Assembly (NCBI GenBank): GCA_025331445.1
Contig: JAIWNE010000043.1
Coordinates: 179,152 to 243,151 of the forward strand
DNA from: Blakeslea trispora
Taxonomy: Eukaryota; Mucoromycota; Mucoromycetes; Mucorales; Choanephoraceae
DNA length: 64,000 bases
Direction: 5' to 3'
The position numbers were made by a program, and so were the translations under genes. The number at the start of each line of letters is the position of its first letter. Within the stretch, counting starts at the first letter, position 1. Positions 1-12,769 of this stretch are shown piece by piece. The notes under the pieces were generated by a model. That model saw only the letters and a list, made by a program, of their open reading frames with translations. It was not told the DNA's origin and ran no database searches.

Positions 1-1528
1 AATCAAAAGTACATTTCGGACGGCGACAACGATGATGACGAACCTGTTGTTGAGCCAGTATCAGCTGAAGCTTTGGAACTTTTAAAGGCTGAAAAAGTAA
101 TAAAAGCAGGTTATCTGCTTAAAAAGGGAGAAAAGAGAAGAGTAAGTTTTTGCTTGGTCAGAACTATTTATAATTTTTTTATTGATTTTCTCTAGTTAGA
201 CATGGAAAAAGCGCTGGTTTGTATTGCGATCTACAAAATTAGCCATGTACAAAGACAAGAAAGTGAGTCCAAGATGCAATCAATAAGTAGGCAGACTTAC
301 CCATCTATTTATGCTGACAGGAGTACAAACTATTGAGACTCATTGACTTGCACGAAATCCACAAAATAGTTCAGGTTACGACTAAACACAAGTACAAGTT
401 TGTCTTTGCCTTTGTTACTGCCAAAAGAATGTACTACGTCCAAGCAAATGACCAGCAGGAAATGGACGACTGGTTCAACTCAGTAAACAAAGCCAAAGAA
501 GAACAACGCTTATACGACGCAGATGATGACACAAGCTCAGTAGATCGCGATCAGGAATTTGCAAAGGATGTCATCGCCTCATACAAACAAAACCATGCTG
601 CCAGTGTCATGCAGAACCAACGTCGTCGGTCAAGTGGTCTAATTGAATTATCAAAATCACCTATTGATGCGGCCCCTAAAATGAAGCCAGTAGATATTCC
701 AAGAAAGAAAACTAATCTCCCTATTGTCAGCAGCTATTCTACATCACAATCAAGTGAATACGTACTTGGCCATTCATTTCCTCTTTCACCTACCTTTGAT
801 CTTCAGCAACAAAGCGGGCTAGAAGGCTTAGCTAGCTCAGAAGATGATGAAGAATACAGTGTAGATAGAGCAAATATCGAGTCTGAAGAAAACAGAAACC
901 GAGTTCTTATCGAAGGCTATTTATTGAAACTAGGTAGAAACAAGGTAAGATACTGAAAGCATAGCGCACCAAGCAAGTGGCTGACACATCACATTAGGGC
1001 TGGAGAAAGCGCTGGTTTGTACTACGAACAGATACATTGGCCTATTACGAAGATGACAAGGAATATTCACCTCACCGTATTATTCCTCTGCATCATATCA
1101 TTGATTCTCTAGAGATTGAGCCAGTCAGTAAGAGCAAACGAAACTGCTTCAAAATAATCATACCAAAACGAAGTTATGTCCTTTGTGCGTCTACTGAAGC
1201 GGATATGGATGCTTGGCTAAATGCCTTGGTAGTGGCCATCAAGAGAGCCAAGAAAGATGCAGATGACACTTCACCACTAACACCTCACCCACAATCATAC
1301 CATTCAAGACCATTGTCACTTATTCCTGAAAACCAAACTTTTCAACTACAAAAAGTCAATTCAACATCATCTTCTGTAGATTCATTTGAAAATGTCAGTC
1401 ACATCTCAGGTGTTAGTGGTGCATGTGGATGCGGTGGTGCTGGCGGGGCTTTAGGAGCTGCTCCTGCGCCAAGTTCACTCGTTCAACTGCATTCCAGAGC
1501 TTCAGAAAGATTCGGTCGTGCAAAATGA
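1..1528 (+). CDS. tandem pleckstrin-homology (PH) domain protein, 3' part
   Basis: Four exons can be joined in frame: 1-141, 200-262, 321-944 and 998-1528; the 5' end lies outside the window. Two PH domains are visible. The first begins at KAGYLLKKGEKR, crosses two introns into TWKKRWFVLR and ends near MDDWFNSVNKAKEE. The second begins at IEGYLLKLGRNK, crosses the last intron into GWRKRWFVLRTDTLAYY and ends at MDAWLNALVVAI. Each has the GYLxKxG...W(K/R)KRWFVLR start and the closing helix Trp of PH folds. The linker is acidic and Ser-rich; the C-terminus is Gly/Ala-rich. PH domains usually bind phosphoinositides, so a membrane adaptor role is likely. The binding specificity cannot be read from sequence. 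Confidence 0.85.
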
Positions 1529-1621
1529 TCTCTAGATTACATATACCTTCAAAAATTAATTTTCTTTTTTTAATTATCATAATTTAAATACTATTAAAAT
1601 AATAAAGACATTTTTAGTTTC

Positions 1622-2831
1622 CTATAAAGCCTTTCCATGGAAAACTGGACATTTAGGCATAAATTTCTCGGGACCCAGTTCTTCTATGCGATAGCCCTCA
1701 GCATATATAGGCGGATTATAAACAAAATAATTGGGCACATATTTTCCTTGCTCATTAGGATAAAAAGGTGTTCGCAGATCGTATAGCTTACGAGGCAAGC
1801 AGAAGAAACGAACAAACAAAGCCCTGGTCTTGATTATCGTGTTGAAGACAAGTCGTGTTAAACAGGAGGCTGTTTGGATGCCAAAGGCCTTGCATTCGTT
1901 GGTTTCTAGAAAGCATGGTAACATAATGTAGACAATCGGCAGCATCCATCTAGGGAGTCGTCTGGCCAAGTGTTTGATAGTAGGATCAGCACAACGCCAA
2001 TTGGCAGGATGATATTTTACAGATGTTGATTCATATCTTTTCTGAATCATATACCATTCATCCAAAGTATTAGGGATCTCTTTAATATTCATCTTTGTAC
2101 CAATTTCGTGCCATACTTTAAAAATCGCCTAACATATTTTTTTGAAAGGGTGAATCACTTATTTGTAAGATTAGACAATAAAACTTACATTGACTTCTCG
2201 GATATCCAATGAACGCCATTCCCAATTGTTGATCCAACGGATTGGCTCAGCAACAAACAGCACTAATGTATATAAATAATCTTCGTTTGAGATGTTGTAT
2301 TTACCATGCAGTTCATTTAGTCTTTCAATGGATGCCTCTCGACGCGCATATTGCTTGTCAATTTCTTTTTCAGATAGATTAGCATTGAGACAAAGTTCAT
2401 TTTGAATTCTTGGATAAGGATCAATAATTTCTGATAGAATAAGCTCTGTATCTTCAGCGCGACGAGGGCAATGATCAAGAAATTCTCTTGTAGAAACCAG
2501 TAACTTGCTGACGGAAGGAGTGGAAAACGGTTTGAAGAGAGCAAATTCGAGAGAAGCACGAGCAAACACTAGGCCATAGTTTAGTATAGTTTAGTGAAAG
2601 GAAGAATGAATACTTACATGGAAATTCTTTACGAAAAACATCGCTATAGATCTTCATTGCAATATCATGGTCTTGCAATACAACGTTGGGGTCTGGGTAC
2701 TCTTTAATTAATTGACGAACATGTTGATATCGGCGATAGCGTACATAAGTTAAATATGAAACAAACAGGCACCCTAATACTGTAGGTATTCTGTTTAGCA
2801 GTAATTCGTTTAAAATCTCTTTAAAGAACAT
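1622..2831 (-). CDS. mpaB / rubber-oxygenase family membrane-associated oxygenase
   Basis: Three exons (2831-2618, 2568-2189, 2128-1622) join in frame to 366 aa. An N-terminal hydrophobic segment (about residues 14-28, TVLGCLFVSYLTYV) suggests a membrane anchor. It is followed by blocks typical of the ER-bound oxygenase mpaB family: SLEFALFKPFSTPSVSKLL, a RAEDTELILSEI helix, RLNELHGKYNISNEDYLYTL, EPIRWINNWEWR, and IPNTLDEWYMIQKRYE in exon 3. Members are heme proteins related to latex-clearing protein; fungal MpaB cleaves a prenyl chain in mycophenolate synthesis. The substrate here is unknown. The reading frame is intact and ends in a hydrophilic PxCPVFHGKAL tail. Confidence 0.75.
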
Positions 2832-4924
2832 GGAATGAAGAGCGAGAAGAAGGGAAAAAAACCATCAAGAAAAATATATGCGCCAAACAATGACGATTCA
2901 TGCAATTCCCCTGACGCCGTTCTATCTTTGATGTCTCCTTTCTCAACTTGATGTTGTGTGTATGCGCATATATCCGTAATACAACTTGTTTGTGAAATAA
3001 ACAAGTTGCCCGGTCATGTTCGTTACTTTAATTTTTTTTGTTTTTGGTCCAAGTAGTTTCTTTAATAGCTATACTTGATAAAGAAAAAAGGAGAAAACCG
3101 GATAGAGTCTATCATTATTTACTAGACAAGAAATAGTGTATCTACTGTGTAAGTATATTGTAGCACTTTTTGAAGATTCTGCACTTGGAAATGTAACTGC
3201 TATACCATAAAGACTTTTCTTTTTCTTTCTTTTCTTTTCAAAAGCTTATTTTCTAAATACCTTTGAGTAATCTCTTGTACAACTTCACCTAATGCTTGTG
3301 TTAATGCTTTTCTCACCCTACAGCTGCACGACTAGCGCCATTAGCTGAGTCCGAAGATAGTTAAAAATGGTGTTAATCACAGTACGAGAGCACGAAAACA
3401 ATATCGACCGCAAAAAGAGAACTGTAACAACAAAAAAAAAGGAGAGGAATCCAGAGTATCCTATTCGACTATTATGATCTTTTACGTGACTATCAAAATA
3501 CGTATCAACGCGAATGACACTAATGCTTTTTGAAAATAAACAAAACGAGTATAAGAATCTATAGCACAATATTATCTCAAAGAGAGGTAAGTACAAATTA
3601 AAACCTCGTATTTAACACCATATCATCTTGGTTTATCAACAATTAAGCAAATCTTATAGCAGTAGTAAGTTGCAAGCGGTTACATATTTAAAGAAATGGT
3701 AGGTATACATAGATCAGCAACAGCTTTGAGAGACAAAGGGCAAACCCCTTTACTCAAGAAATAATGTATTGCATCCTATATAACAACAGCACTGTGCTAA
3801 AGTATTGCTAAAAAAAAAGGGAGTTCGCTGAACCACTTTTGTTTATGAGTTGTTACTGTAAAAGAAAGAGAACAATCGACTGGACGAGATAACATGTGAA
3901 GGAGACATACCTCACCAGCTTATTCCCGTCCCATTGAAGGCGTTACTTGGAAAATTTACTGATAGGGACGGAACCCAAGTGCTTCTTAGTGTTGTCTGTA
4001 CGAGGTTCAATTATAGGCCATACTTCAAAAAGAAAAATATAGACAGCAAGAAATAAAATAAATGTTCTTGATGTTTTTCTGTTACTGTGATATATGCTAA
4101 AAATGGATTGAAGCTTGTCTATAGGACATTGAACTACAGATTCATTTCACACGATATAGTGATCAAGCTGATGTTGAAGTTTCCTATTACATCAACAATT
4201 TTCACATGTAGATTGAGTAATGTCAGTGTCGAACACCTGCCCTTTGCTTTTTTATTCTACTTGATGATGCAACAGGAACATGAAGCTTTGCCAAACTATA
4301 ACCAAGGAATATCATTTGTTTCATCTGAAGAACAAAACAGCCTTTAGGAGCATATTCTTCAGGTAAATATCACAACTGAACACTCTAGATCATTTGTTTT
4401 CTTTGGAGTTAGGTACAATAGTTGCCCAACTTTCTCTTTTGGTCATACAAGTACTATTCATAAATCAAGGATGAACCAAAAAAGTACAACATCACTCAAT
4501 CTCTTGTTATTTTGAAGGGAATGAATTTTGAAAGGGACTCAAGACCATCTACATATATGTCGCTGTCGTCATTGTACCCCGCATTAAGCTGGGTTATTAT
4601 AAGGTTGAAGCTAAATTTCGGATTTTTCTGGTCAATAAAGGACTACAAGCCAATCAAACGCTTGACCAGCAAATTACAGCAAACTTTGATTGACAGATTC
4701 TGAAAAAAGAGAGAGAGATAGAGAAACTCCACTCTTCTCTTCTATGCCCTTACTTTCTAGTCTTAATGACTTATTGCGTCCAAAAACAGAATAGCATCAT
4801 TAGACTATCTTTAACAAGTCAACAAGTATAAATACTTCAAAGAGTTTTTTTTTCTTTTTCTTTTTTTTTTTGTTCTTAGTATTGCCGATTACAATTTCTC
4901 TCTTAAACGAACAATACATACATC
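2832..4924. other. intergenic, no supported gene
   Basis: About 2.1 kb between the divergent mpaB-family gene and the hexose transporter. It contains only short frames (for example 3318-3596 minus and 4087-4347 plus) without recognisable motifs, splice-linked extensions or codon bias. The last 100 bases form the transporter promoter, with a TATA-like element and a long pyrimidine tract. Confidence 0.6.
4827..4834 (+). promoter_or_regulatory. TATA-like element of the hexose transporter
   Basis: TATAAATA lies 98 bases upstream of the ATG at 4925. It is followed by a T/C-rich tract at about 4847-4875, a common core-promoter arrangement in highly expressed fungal genes. Confidence 0.5.
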
Positions 4925-6592
4925 ATGATTAAATTACAAGGCAAAGCATTGTTCAATGCTTCTACACTCTTAGCAGCTACCGGATTTCTATTGTTTGGTT
5001 ATGATCAGGTAAGAAAGGATCAAATGGCACAACTTGGTTTTTTGAAATAACTTGAAAATCTATATCGTTCAGGGAGTTATGTCTGGTATTATTCCTAACA
5101 AACACTTTATTGATCTGATGGGCAATCCAAGTTCGGCCGTTGTTGGTGCTATGGTTGCACTCTACGAAATCGGTTGTATGTTTGGTGCATTAATTACAGG
5201 CAGACTTAGTGATATCATTGGACGTCGTAATACTATTCGCTTGGGTTCGACTATCCTTGTAGTTGGAGCTGTTTTCCAAACTGCCACTCAAAACCTTGCT
5301 ATGACTATTGCTTTTCGTATTGTTACAGGTGTTGGCAATGGTATGAACACAGCTACTGTACCAGTCTATCAATCCGAGGTTTCTCCACCCAAATCTCGAG
5401 GTGCTCACGTTTGTTTTGAATGTGCTTTGATTGTTGCTGGTGTTGGTATTGCCTATTGGCTAGAATATGGCCTTCATTTTGTAGGAGGTGAAATAGCATG
5501 GCGTTTTCCCTTGGCTTTCCAGATCTTTTTTGCTTTGATTTTGATTGCTGGTACTTTCTTTTTGCCAGAGACACCTCGCTGGCTGGTGGCCCAAAATAGA
5601 GATGAAGAGGCAAAGGAGGTACTTGCTAGACTCTGGTCTGATGGTGATGTGACCCATATTCGCTGTGTATCAGAATACGAGGAAATCAAACAGAGTATCG
5701 AGGCCGAACGTCGTGAAGGTGTCTCGTCTTATCGAGTCTTGTTTTCCAAAGGAAAATTCAATAATCGCAAACGTGTTTTGATTGCCATGTTGAGTCAGAT
5801 CATTCAACAGTTGGGCGGAATCAATGTAAGTTTACCTTTCTCTATTCTTGTTGCTGTCCATCTAATAAGACAAACATATAGGTCACTACTTATTATTTGA
5901 CAGATGTTATGATTCAAGCCGGTATGTCTTATTCAATGGCCATGTTGATGGCTGGTGTGGATGCCATTGTCTATTTTATTGGAGCATGTCTTCCTATCAT
6001 CATCGTTGAGCGTATTGGTAGACGCAAGATCATGCTTTGGGGTCTTATAGCACAAGCAGTTACCTTGGTATGGATTGGCGGTGCACAGAAGGCGAATACG
6101 GATAACCCAAGCTCTTCCGCAGCTAATGCAGCTGTTGCCGGTACTATTCTTTATAATTTTGTATTTGGCTGTAGCTGGCTAGGCATGTCTTGGCTGTACC
6201 CTGCTGAAATCTTTTCAACCGGTCTTCGGGCCAAGGGCAATTCACTTTCGACAGCTGCCAACTGGATTGGTAATTTTATTGTTGCTATGATTGCTCCTGT
6301 CTTGTTTGAGTATATCACTTTCTGGACATATATTCTCTTTGCCTTTATGAATCTCCTCTTTTTCCCTATGGTTTATTTCTGGTTTCCTGAAACAAAGGGT
6401 CTTTCATTGGAACAGGTGGACATCTTATTTGCCACTGAAGAAGTCAAGGATGATATCAAATCGGTTGACTATGATCGCTATCACCATCAAAGTGATGAAA
6501 AGAAGACAGACATTGAACATATGGGCCAGTTCGATCAAAAAGTCGAAAAGGCTTCCTCAAGCACTGTGTCTTCAGACAGACATGAACAGTAG
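4925..6592 (+). CDS. MFS hexose transporter
   Basis: Exons 4925-5008, 5073-5825 and 5882-6592 give 515 aa, the usual length of fungal sugar porters. Family signatures are in order: FLLFGYDQGVMSGI in TM1, GRLSDIIGRR in the loop 2-3, PETPRWL after TM6, QQLGGINVTTYYL in TM7 (sugar contact), a second GRRKI loop, and PETKGLSLEQVDILF after TM12. Twelve membrane segments fit the hydrophobicity. It should bring glucose or related hexoses across the plasma membrane by facilitation or proton symport. The start is the ATG that gives the canonical cytosolic N-terminus before TM1. The cytosolic tail is Ser- and charge-rich. Confidence 0.93.
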
Positions 6593-6656
6593 ACTCTATC
6601 TTGCTTTTATCTAATGTAAATAACATGTACTATTCTTCTTTATTAATATATAAACA

Positions 6657-7257
6657 CTACTCTTCCATGGCCTCTGCTTCCTCTCCATATTCTTCTTCCT
6701 CTTCTTCTTCCTCATCATCATCGCGAGGCAAAGTAGTCACAATGACCAATAACATTTGTTCTAAATCTTCTTCACTAAACCGTTCTTCACATTCTTCAAT
6801 GACCTTTGTTTTTTGTTTAAAGAGAGAAACAAGGTCAATGTGTGCCCTTATTTTCTTTTTGCTATTTTGTTTCATACCAGATAAATCTCAACTGTGCTCT
6901 TTGGTCTAAGATTGATGATTTGTAACTTTTCAGCCTTTGTTAACTCAAACTTTGAAATGGCTTGCAAGAAACTTTGAACTTGTTCTTCTGACTGTGTTCC
7001 AACGGGTGTCTGCTTCAAATACTCATTCAACTATTAACTATCACAGTGAATCAACTGACTTAGGGAACGCAGATATAGGCTTGTGTCTCGCTTTTTTTTC
7101 ATTTCTTTACCTCAAATTGAACTGTACGAAGTTGTTCTGGGAACTGCAATAGAGGATCTCGGATCTGTGCCTGCTTTTGCATTTCTTGGCTTTCTTCTAG
7201 TAATCTCAAGACTTCATAATTGCTTATATGTGCTGCTCTAACCGACTTGATCTTCAT
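6657..7257 (-). CDS. rpc9: DNA-directed RNA polymerase III subunit Rpc9 (C17/CGRP-like)
   Basis: Three exons (7257-7111, 7030-6878, 6803-6657) join in frame to 148 aa. Recognisable blocks are NYEVLRLLEES near the start, LNEYLKQTPVGTQSEEQV, FELTKAEKLQIINLRPKS, and VIEECEERFSEEDLEQML, followed by an acidic poly-Glu tail. This is the layout of the HRDC-like Rpc9/CRCP family, which pairs with Rpc8 (Rpb7-like) to form the stalk of RNA polymerase III, needed for initiation on tRNA and 5S genes. The third exon encodes the best-conserved HRDC-like helix pair. The gene converges tail-to-tail with the hexose transporter, only 64 bases separating the two stop codons. Confidence 0.85.
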
Positions 7258-8658
7258 GTTTGGTTTTCAAGAAGAAGCAAGATCTATCAAGTTTTTTTTT
7301 TCTTTTTTTTTTTTAATTCAGCTTGTTGTTTTGAAAAAAAAAAAAAAGTAATACGTCATCATTTTTCTTTAAAGAGTGTAAGCAAACGAATATGAGATTA
7401 TGTCAAGGAAAGGACTATTGTTTATTGAGATAACAAAAGATTGCTATTCGGTTCTTTTGATCAACCTCGAGACAAGCTTTAATAGCAACTTAATAAAGAA
7501 GATTGTCCACTGCAGTAAGCTAATTTCTTTCCACCAAAAATTTCTTTGGGACACACTAAACACACACTTTTAAAGTAATGCTATTTGCTAGAAACTCAAG
7601 TATAGTCTTCAAAACGCAAACTACATCAAGCCGAATGCAACTTTGTGATAGTCAAACATGAAAAGTTTACGTGTGTTTTCTGTGGGAATAATTTCAAATG
7701 CGTTATAGTGTATTAGATTTCTTTTTTCATTTTCTTTTTATTTTAATAAAAATATTCCCAAACCTTGTTAAACAAGATAAGGAAAGTACCAAAAAATTAG
7801 GGTAAACTTCCTTAATGTCCCGCATCCACGGAAATCTTTAGTAAAAGGCGAAAGATTTATCCGATCTGAGCACAGGACAGAAGTACAAAGAGTAATTAAA
7901 TGCAGAGAAAACTCGGCATTTTATACTTTTTTTTTTTGCAAGATAAATTTTACGAACGCGCTGTCACATAAGCAGTCCTACTAACAGTCCTACATTGAAT
8001 CCTCGACAGCAGTCATGTGGTGTTGCATGTAGTACAAATATGCATGCATGAATTCACATTGATAACGAAACGAATACATTTACAATCTCAGCTAATATTC
8101 CTTTGACAAGCATCCTTAATTAACTAATCTTTGTTTATAGTCCGGCACCAATACAGCATATATTCGTCAGAAGTATAGCATGAGGAATATGCTAAACATT
8201 CGAATAAAATCACTCAAGAGTTGTACTTTGAAGGTATTATTTAACTGCTTTAAGGAAAAGACAATCTCTATCATCTGTATAGAGATTACTTTAGTGGAAG
8301 AAGTAGTCTCGTAAAAAAAAAAAACTTCTTTTCAAATGTCGATATTTCCTTGCCAGCATTCTCTTTAGATCCGTGATGACAAGAATCAACAGACGCCTTC
8401 AGAGTAGTAAAATAGGATGCAATTCAGCTGTCTTACACTAGAGGCATACCTTGGAGCCAGAAATCTCGACATTTGTTTATGCTTAGAATCGAACAAAGAA
8501 ATTACCATAATATCAAACAAGCGAAAACAGAAGGAGAGTTGAGATTAATATTAAGCATGATCGCCACTTATTATCTCATTCAATCTTTTTACTTGATGCT
8601 CTACAGCTTGGACTTATGTGGCAGAAACGAGGACATACAAAAACAACCCCCTTTTTCT
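7258..8658. other. intergenic, no supported gene
   Basis: About 1.4 kb containing several poly-A/T tracts. No tRNA, no long frame and no splice-linked exons were found. It holds the Rpc9 promoter at its left end and the 3' flank of THOC1 at its right end. Confidence 0.6.
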
Positions 8659-11090
8659 TTATTCCTTTTTCGGTTCTTCAGAGCTTTTGTTGTTTGAATC
8701 TAATTCATTCATAATTAATTCTCTGGCTAGCATCAAGACTTTCTTTTCTGAATCAACATAGTCTTCGTCAATCTCTTCGCCTACAATAAAGTCTGGTGCA
8801 GGTTTCGCTGGCTTGGACTCATCTGTCATAGTATCATTCTCTTTAGCTTCATGACGCTTTTCGTGCATTTCTTTGTAGACTTCTTTTTTGCGATTATACA
8901 CACTACGAATCAACAGTGGATGCTTTTGGTACATAAGACGAACAGATTGCAATAGAGCCCCATTTGCAAGATCAAACCGTTCTTTAGAGGGATCTAATGA
9001 GTCATCTAATTCAGCTATTGACTTATCAATGATCTCGATGGCTGAAGGGAGTGGAGCACGATGACTAAACAAATAAAAAGAACGCATGAGTAAACCCATC
9101 ATTCTCTCATACAGAGGGTTCATTTCTTACCGCATAAAATCCGTTAAGGGCACAATAGGTTTTCCGTACAACTTTGATACTTCATAACTACCATGCGAAT
9201 ATCTGTATTTAGCAGGCTGTGCTTCTAGTCGAGGCTTCTTATTCAGCCAACTCTTTTCTAAATCCTTCATGCTCATGGGTGGTTTTTCAAATTTGGGACA
9301 TCCTGATGCTTTCCAAATAATCTTTCAAAAGAAAAGAAAAGAAAAGACTGTTATTTTCACATCATCCTTCTTTTAAAAGCCTTACCCAATGTCTTTCATA
9401 CACCAACATGTTTAAAATGATATCGGTGTACAAGTTACCATGCGGTTTAGTAGCTCTTAGCAAAGTCAACATATTTTCCTGTACTTGACGAGTCCATTCT
9501 GCTTGTTCTGGCTTCAGTGTATAAGTGGGAGGCACTAAGCTTGGCTTTGCATTAGGGCGAGCCTCTATCAATTTTGCTGTTCTATCTTTTTCTTCCTCTG
9601 TAAAACCCAATAGATATTGAAAGAGAATGAGAAACTGCACAATGAGATTTCTTCTGAATCGAGCATCTTCCATCTTTTTTTTTGGTAGGAGAGATTTTTG
9701 TTAGCAACAGCCTTGTTTGTAGACACATTGACCTATTTGCTTTACCTCTAAACCAAGCAAGCGTCTGCTACTTAACAATCGAGGAAATTGATAATCTCTG
9801 TTAATCTCTGCCAACATTCTCTCGGTCAAAACAGGATCTTCTTCCATGCGCGAAGTATCGGCGTCTGAGTCTGCATGCTTTCGTTTGTTGCCACTGTCTG
9901 CCTTGCGTGCACCAGCAAGCTCGGCCTCCTTTTCTCCAATCACTTGCAGTCTCTGTACAATAATGTCTGTACCCTATCGTAGTTTATCTGATGTCAGCTT
10001 TACTTGTTTATCTAAAGACAGTATTGCCTCCTACTTGTTGTAATTTGCTGAAATTGTCCTGTGCAAAGATACTTGGGGGATTGGAGAAATAAACACGAGT
10101 AGACCAGAATACTTTATAGAAAGTCTTTTGATCATCTATAGAGACATACATTAACCAATCATTTAATGAAACAAAGATTTGCATTACCTGTTAACGAAGG
10201 ATCAGCATCAACAACTTCATCAGAGTCATATTGGACCATGTCCGTGTTGAAATCACCACGCAAGTTGACACCGGATCGCTCATCAAGAGGGAAGGAGTTG
10301 GCAAGGAACATGAGGATGCGACCACAGAAGACAGTGGTTGTTTCCTTTGAAAGTCTACGGAGAAGCTCATTACATAATCTAAGTAAAACAAGGCCCTTGC
10401 CCTTATTTGGTTCAAGACCCTATTGTGTGTATACATATCAAATATCAGTACAAAAGAAGCAATTGTCACTGTCTGGTACAACTTTACTAATGTGATTCTA
10501 TTTTTGCGCTTCTCGATATATTTAAATATTCTTTCGCAACCATTGATGCTGTGTATATCGAGAATTTCTTCTATTGCGTTTAGGTGAAAGGTAGTATCTA
10601 AGAGATCGACCTCTAAATGAAAAGTATTGGTTAGTCCCAAGAGAAAAAGTTAGAAACAAGTGAAAGAGAGAACGCTCAAGACAAAGCTATGTTATAAGTC
10701 ACTTTACCACCACAATACAAGATGAAGTCGAGACAGTCAAATACTTTGTTGTATCGTTCGTCTGTCTCTTCCAGATTCTAGAGTCAAGTTAGATCACTCG
10801 TCAATCTCAACCTCATCAACACTTACAACCAGTCCTAGCAATATGCGACGGAACAAAGCTTCTATGCCGGGTCTTCTCCAGTCGCTACGTTCTTTTTCCC
10901 TTTGAACAATAACGACATTGAGTATGTTATCTTTGCCTGCTAAGGGTGCAATGTGCTGATGAACAAGGTCTTGCACAAGTTTTTGTGGTGCCTCTGTTAG
11001 ACTGTTGCTGATCCTGTGTTGTGCTACTATATCAAGGCATGTACTTATGGCCTCATTCAGTTTTTCTTTATACTTGAGAAACAAAGACAT
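8659..11090 (-). CDS. thoc1: THO complex subunit 1 (THOC1/Hpr1)
   Basis: Nine exons can be joined without frame breaks: 11090-10827, 10777-10708, 10612-10488, 10419-10188, 10135-10035, 9973-9746, 9673-9386, 9321-9131 and 9064-8659, giving 634 aa. THOC1 hallmarks include [37 protein letters not shown] with the following [15 protein letters not shown], the [11 protein letters not shown] block, [19 protein letters not shown] and the [17 protein letters not shown] block. THO couples transcription elongation to mRNP packaging and export with TREX factors in the nucleus. The C-terminal tail is acidic, and no death domain like that of the human protein is evident. The start is the ATG that opens the conserved N-terminal helix. 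Confidence 0.92.
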
Positions 11091-11532
11091 GATAAAGTAA
11101 TATAGAGCAAGTTGAGTACAGCGCGTATTATACCAAAGAAAAAAAAATAAGACAATTGGGCGGAATTCAGTTTTGATTGATAAATTGCAGGTTTTCTTCA
11201 ATGCTTTGTTCTTCATTAAAAAAAAAAGAGAAAAGGCCACTTTCTTCTCTCTCTTTCTTTTGTTTTTCTCAAGCACTAATATGAAAACTGGCATTTATCT
11301 CGAGTTCGATTTAAACGAGTTCAGCATAGTATCTTATTTTGGCTCTGAATTCCATCACATTCGACACATATGTTCTTTAAAGGAATTTGCTATTGTGTGT
11401 AGTTGCTGTTACTTGGTCATGGATGCAAAACGATGGTATAAACTGGCTTCTTCTTCTTTAAGGTTTATCTGCATAAATATGAATAAATAAAGCATAAGCA
11501 TAAAAAAAAAGGATCTATTATTATTATCATTG
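11091..11532. other. intergenic between THOC1 and PRPP synthetase
   Basis: 442 bases, AT-rich, acting as the upstream region of THOC1 (minus) and the 3' flank of the PRPP synthetase. Nothing else was recognised. Confidence 0.6.
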
Positions 11533-12769
11533 TTATTCTTCAAATAGCTTTGAAAGTGATTCACCAAAGTGTGTACGACGAATGGCTTCTGAAAACAAGG
11601 CAGTAACATCAAATACTTTGATTTTTGGGTGATTCATATGCTCGTTTTGAGGGACAGAGTTACTGACAATAAGCTCGTCAATGGCACTTTGATCAATATG
11701 ATTAACGGCATCTGCGGACAAAAGAGCATGACTGACAAGAGCGTAGATCTTTTGAGCACCCTTTTCTTTTAACAGACGTGCTGCCTTTGTGATTGTGTAG
11801 GAGGTATCAGTGATATCATCAATTAAGATACATTCGCGGCCTCGAACATCACCGACAAGAATGGATTCTTTCTTTTGAGAATGAATCTTGGGTCGCTCCT
11901 TATGAACAAGAGCGAAATCCATGCATAATTTTTCAGCAATAGAAGTAGCTCTATTGTCGGAATCATTAGACAGAAAGTTGTGATGACAATGCCTTCCATT
12001 ACCTTTTAGCACCACCAGCATCAGGTGAAACAATAATGGCTTCTGAATAATTAGGAATGTTTAAGCGAATGTACTTGATAGCAGTGTAGATGCCGGTAAG
12101 ATTGTCGACTGGGCAATCAAAGAAGCCTGGATACTGAGCATCATGAAGGTCCATTGTAATGACATGATCGGTGCCTATTTGACAGCAATTTTCATACCTT
12201 TGTTTTTAGGAAACCTATTCATTTTGCTGTTTATGTACATGCACTCTTTATATACCTGCACAGGTCAACAAATCGGCAATCAACACGCCAGGACGTGCTC
12301 TCCATTCACGATAAGGGGCATTTTCTTTCTTTCTCTCTTCTACTGAAGCTTGACCCAATTGACGCACCAATTGTTTAGATATATCGTCTACCTTATTGGG
12401 CTGATTAGGCTGATATGGGGGTGTTTGAGGTGGCAGAAATGTAAGTGGTGCTCCAGAAGGTTTAAAAGGTACATCAGCCTGACGAGAGTAAGGAAAATGA
12501 GGGATCACGGCTGTGATACGTTTCGCAGAAGCAATTTTGCAACCATTGATCATAATTAAGAGTTCGATAAAATTATCGTTGACAGAGCCGCAAGCGCTTT
12601 GAATGATATACACATCCTTTCCTCGAACTGATTCTTTCATCTCAACGCTAGTTTCATTATTGGAGAATTTACCTAGACGGGTTTTTCCTGGTGATATACC
12701 CAGACGATTGCACACTTTTTCGGTAAATTCTGGATGAGAAGAGCCTCCAAGAACAACAAGGTTACGCAT
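11533..12769 (-). CDS. ribose-phosphate pyrophosphokinase (PRPP synthetase) with insert
   Basis: Exons 12769-12256, 12174-12003 and 11950-11533 give 367 aa, about 50 longer than the usual 318. PRS blocks seen: [12 protein letters not shown] at the N-terminus, [48 protein letters not shown], the PRPP loop [12 protein letters not shown] and a final [13 protein letters not shown]. It makes PRPP from ribose-5-phosphate and ATP for nucleotide, His and Trp synthesis. A Pro/Gln-rich insert (about residues 100-152) sits just after the SRQ motif, where fungal Prs1/Prs5-type subunits carry a non-homologous region. The PRPP loop reads DTSYT rather than the commoner DTxGT, so this may be a regulatory or heteromeric subunit. 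That last point is inference. Confidence 0.88.

Noticed and set aside
8473..8697. Plus-strand frame of 74 codons
   Set aside because: Overlaps the conserved 3' end of THOC1 on the other strand and has no motif.
11173..11490. Plus-strand 105-codon frame between THOC1 and PRPP synthetase
   Set aside because: Consists of low-complexity Phe/Ser runs from pyrimidine tracts and overlaps promoter sequence.
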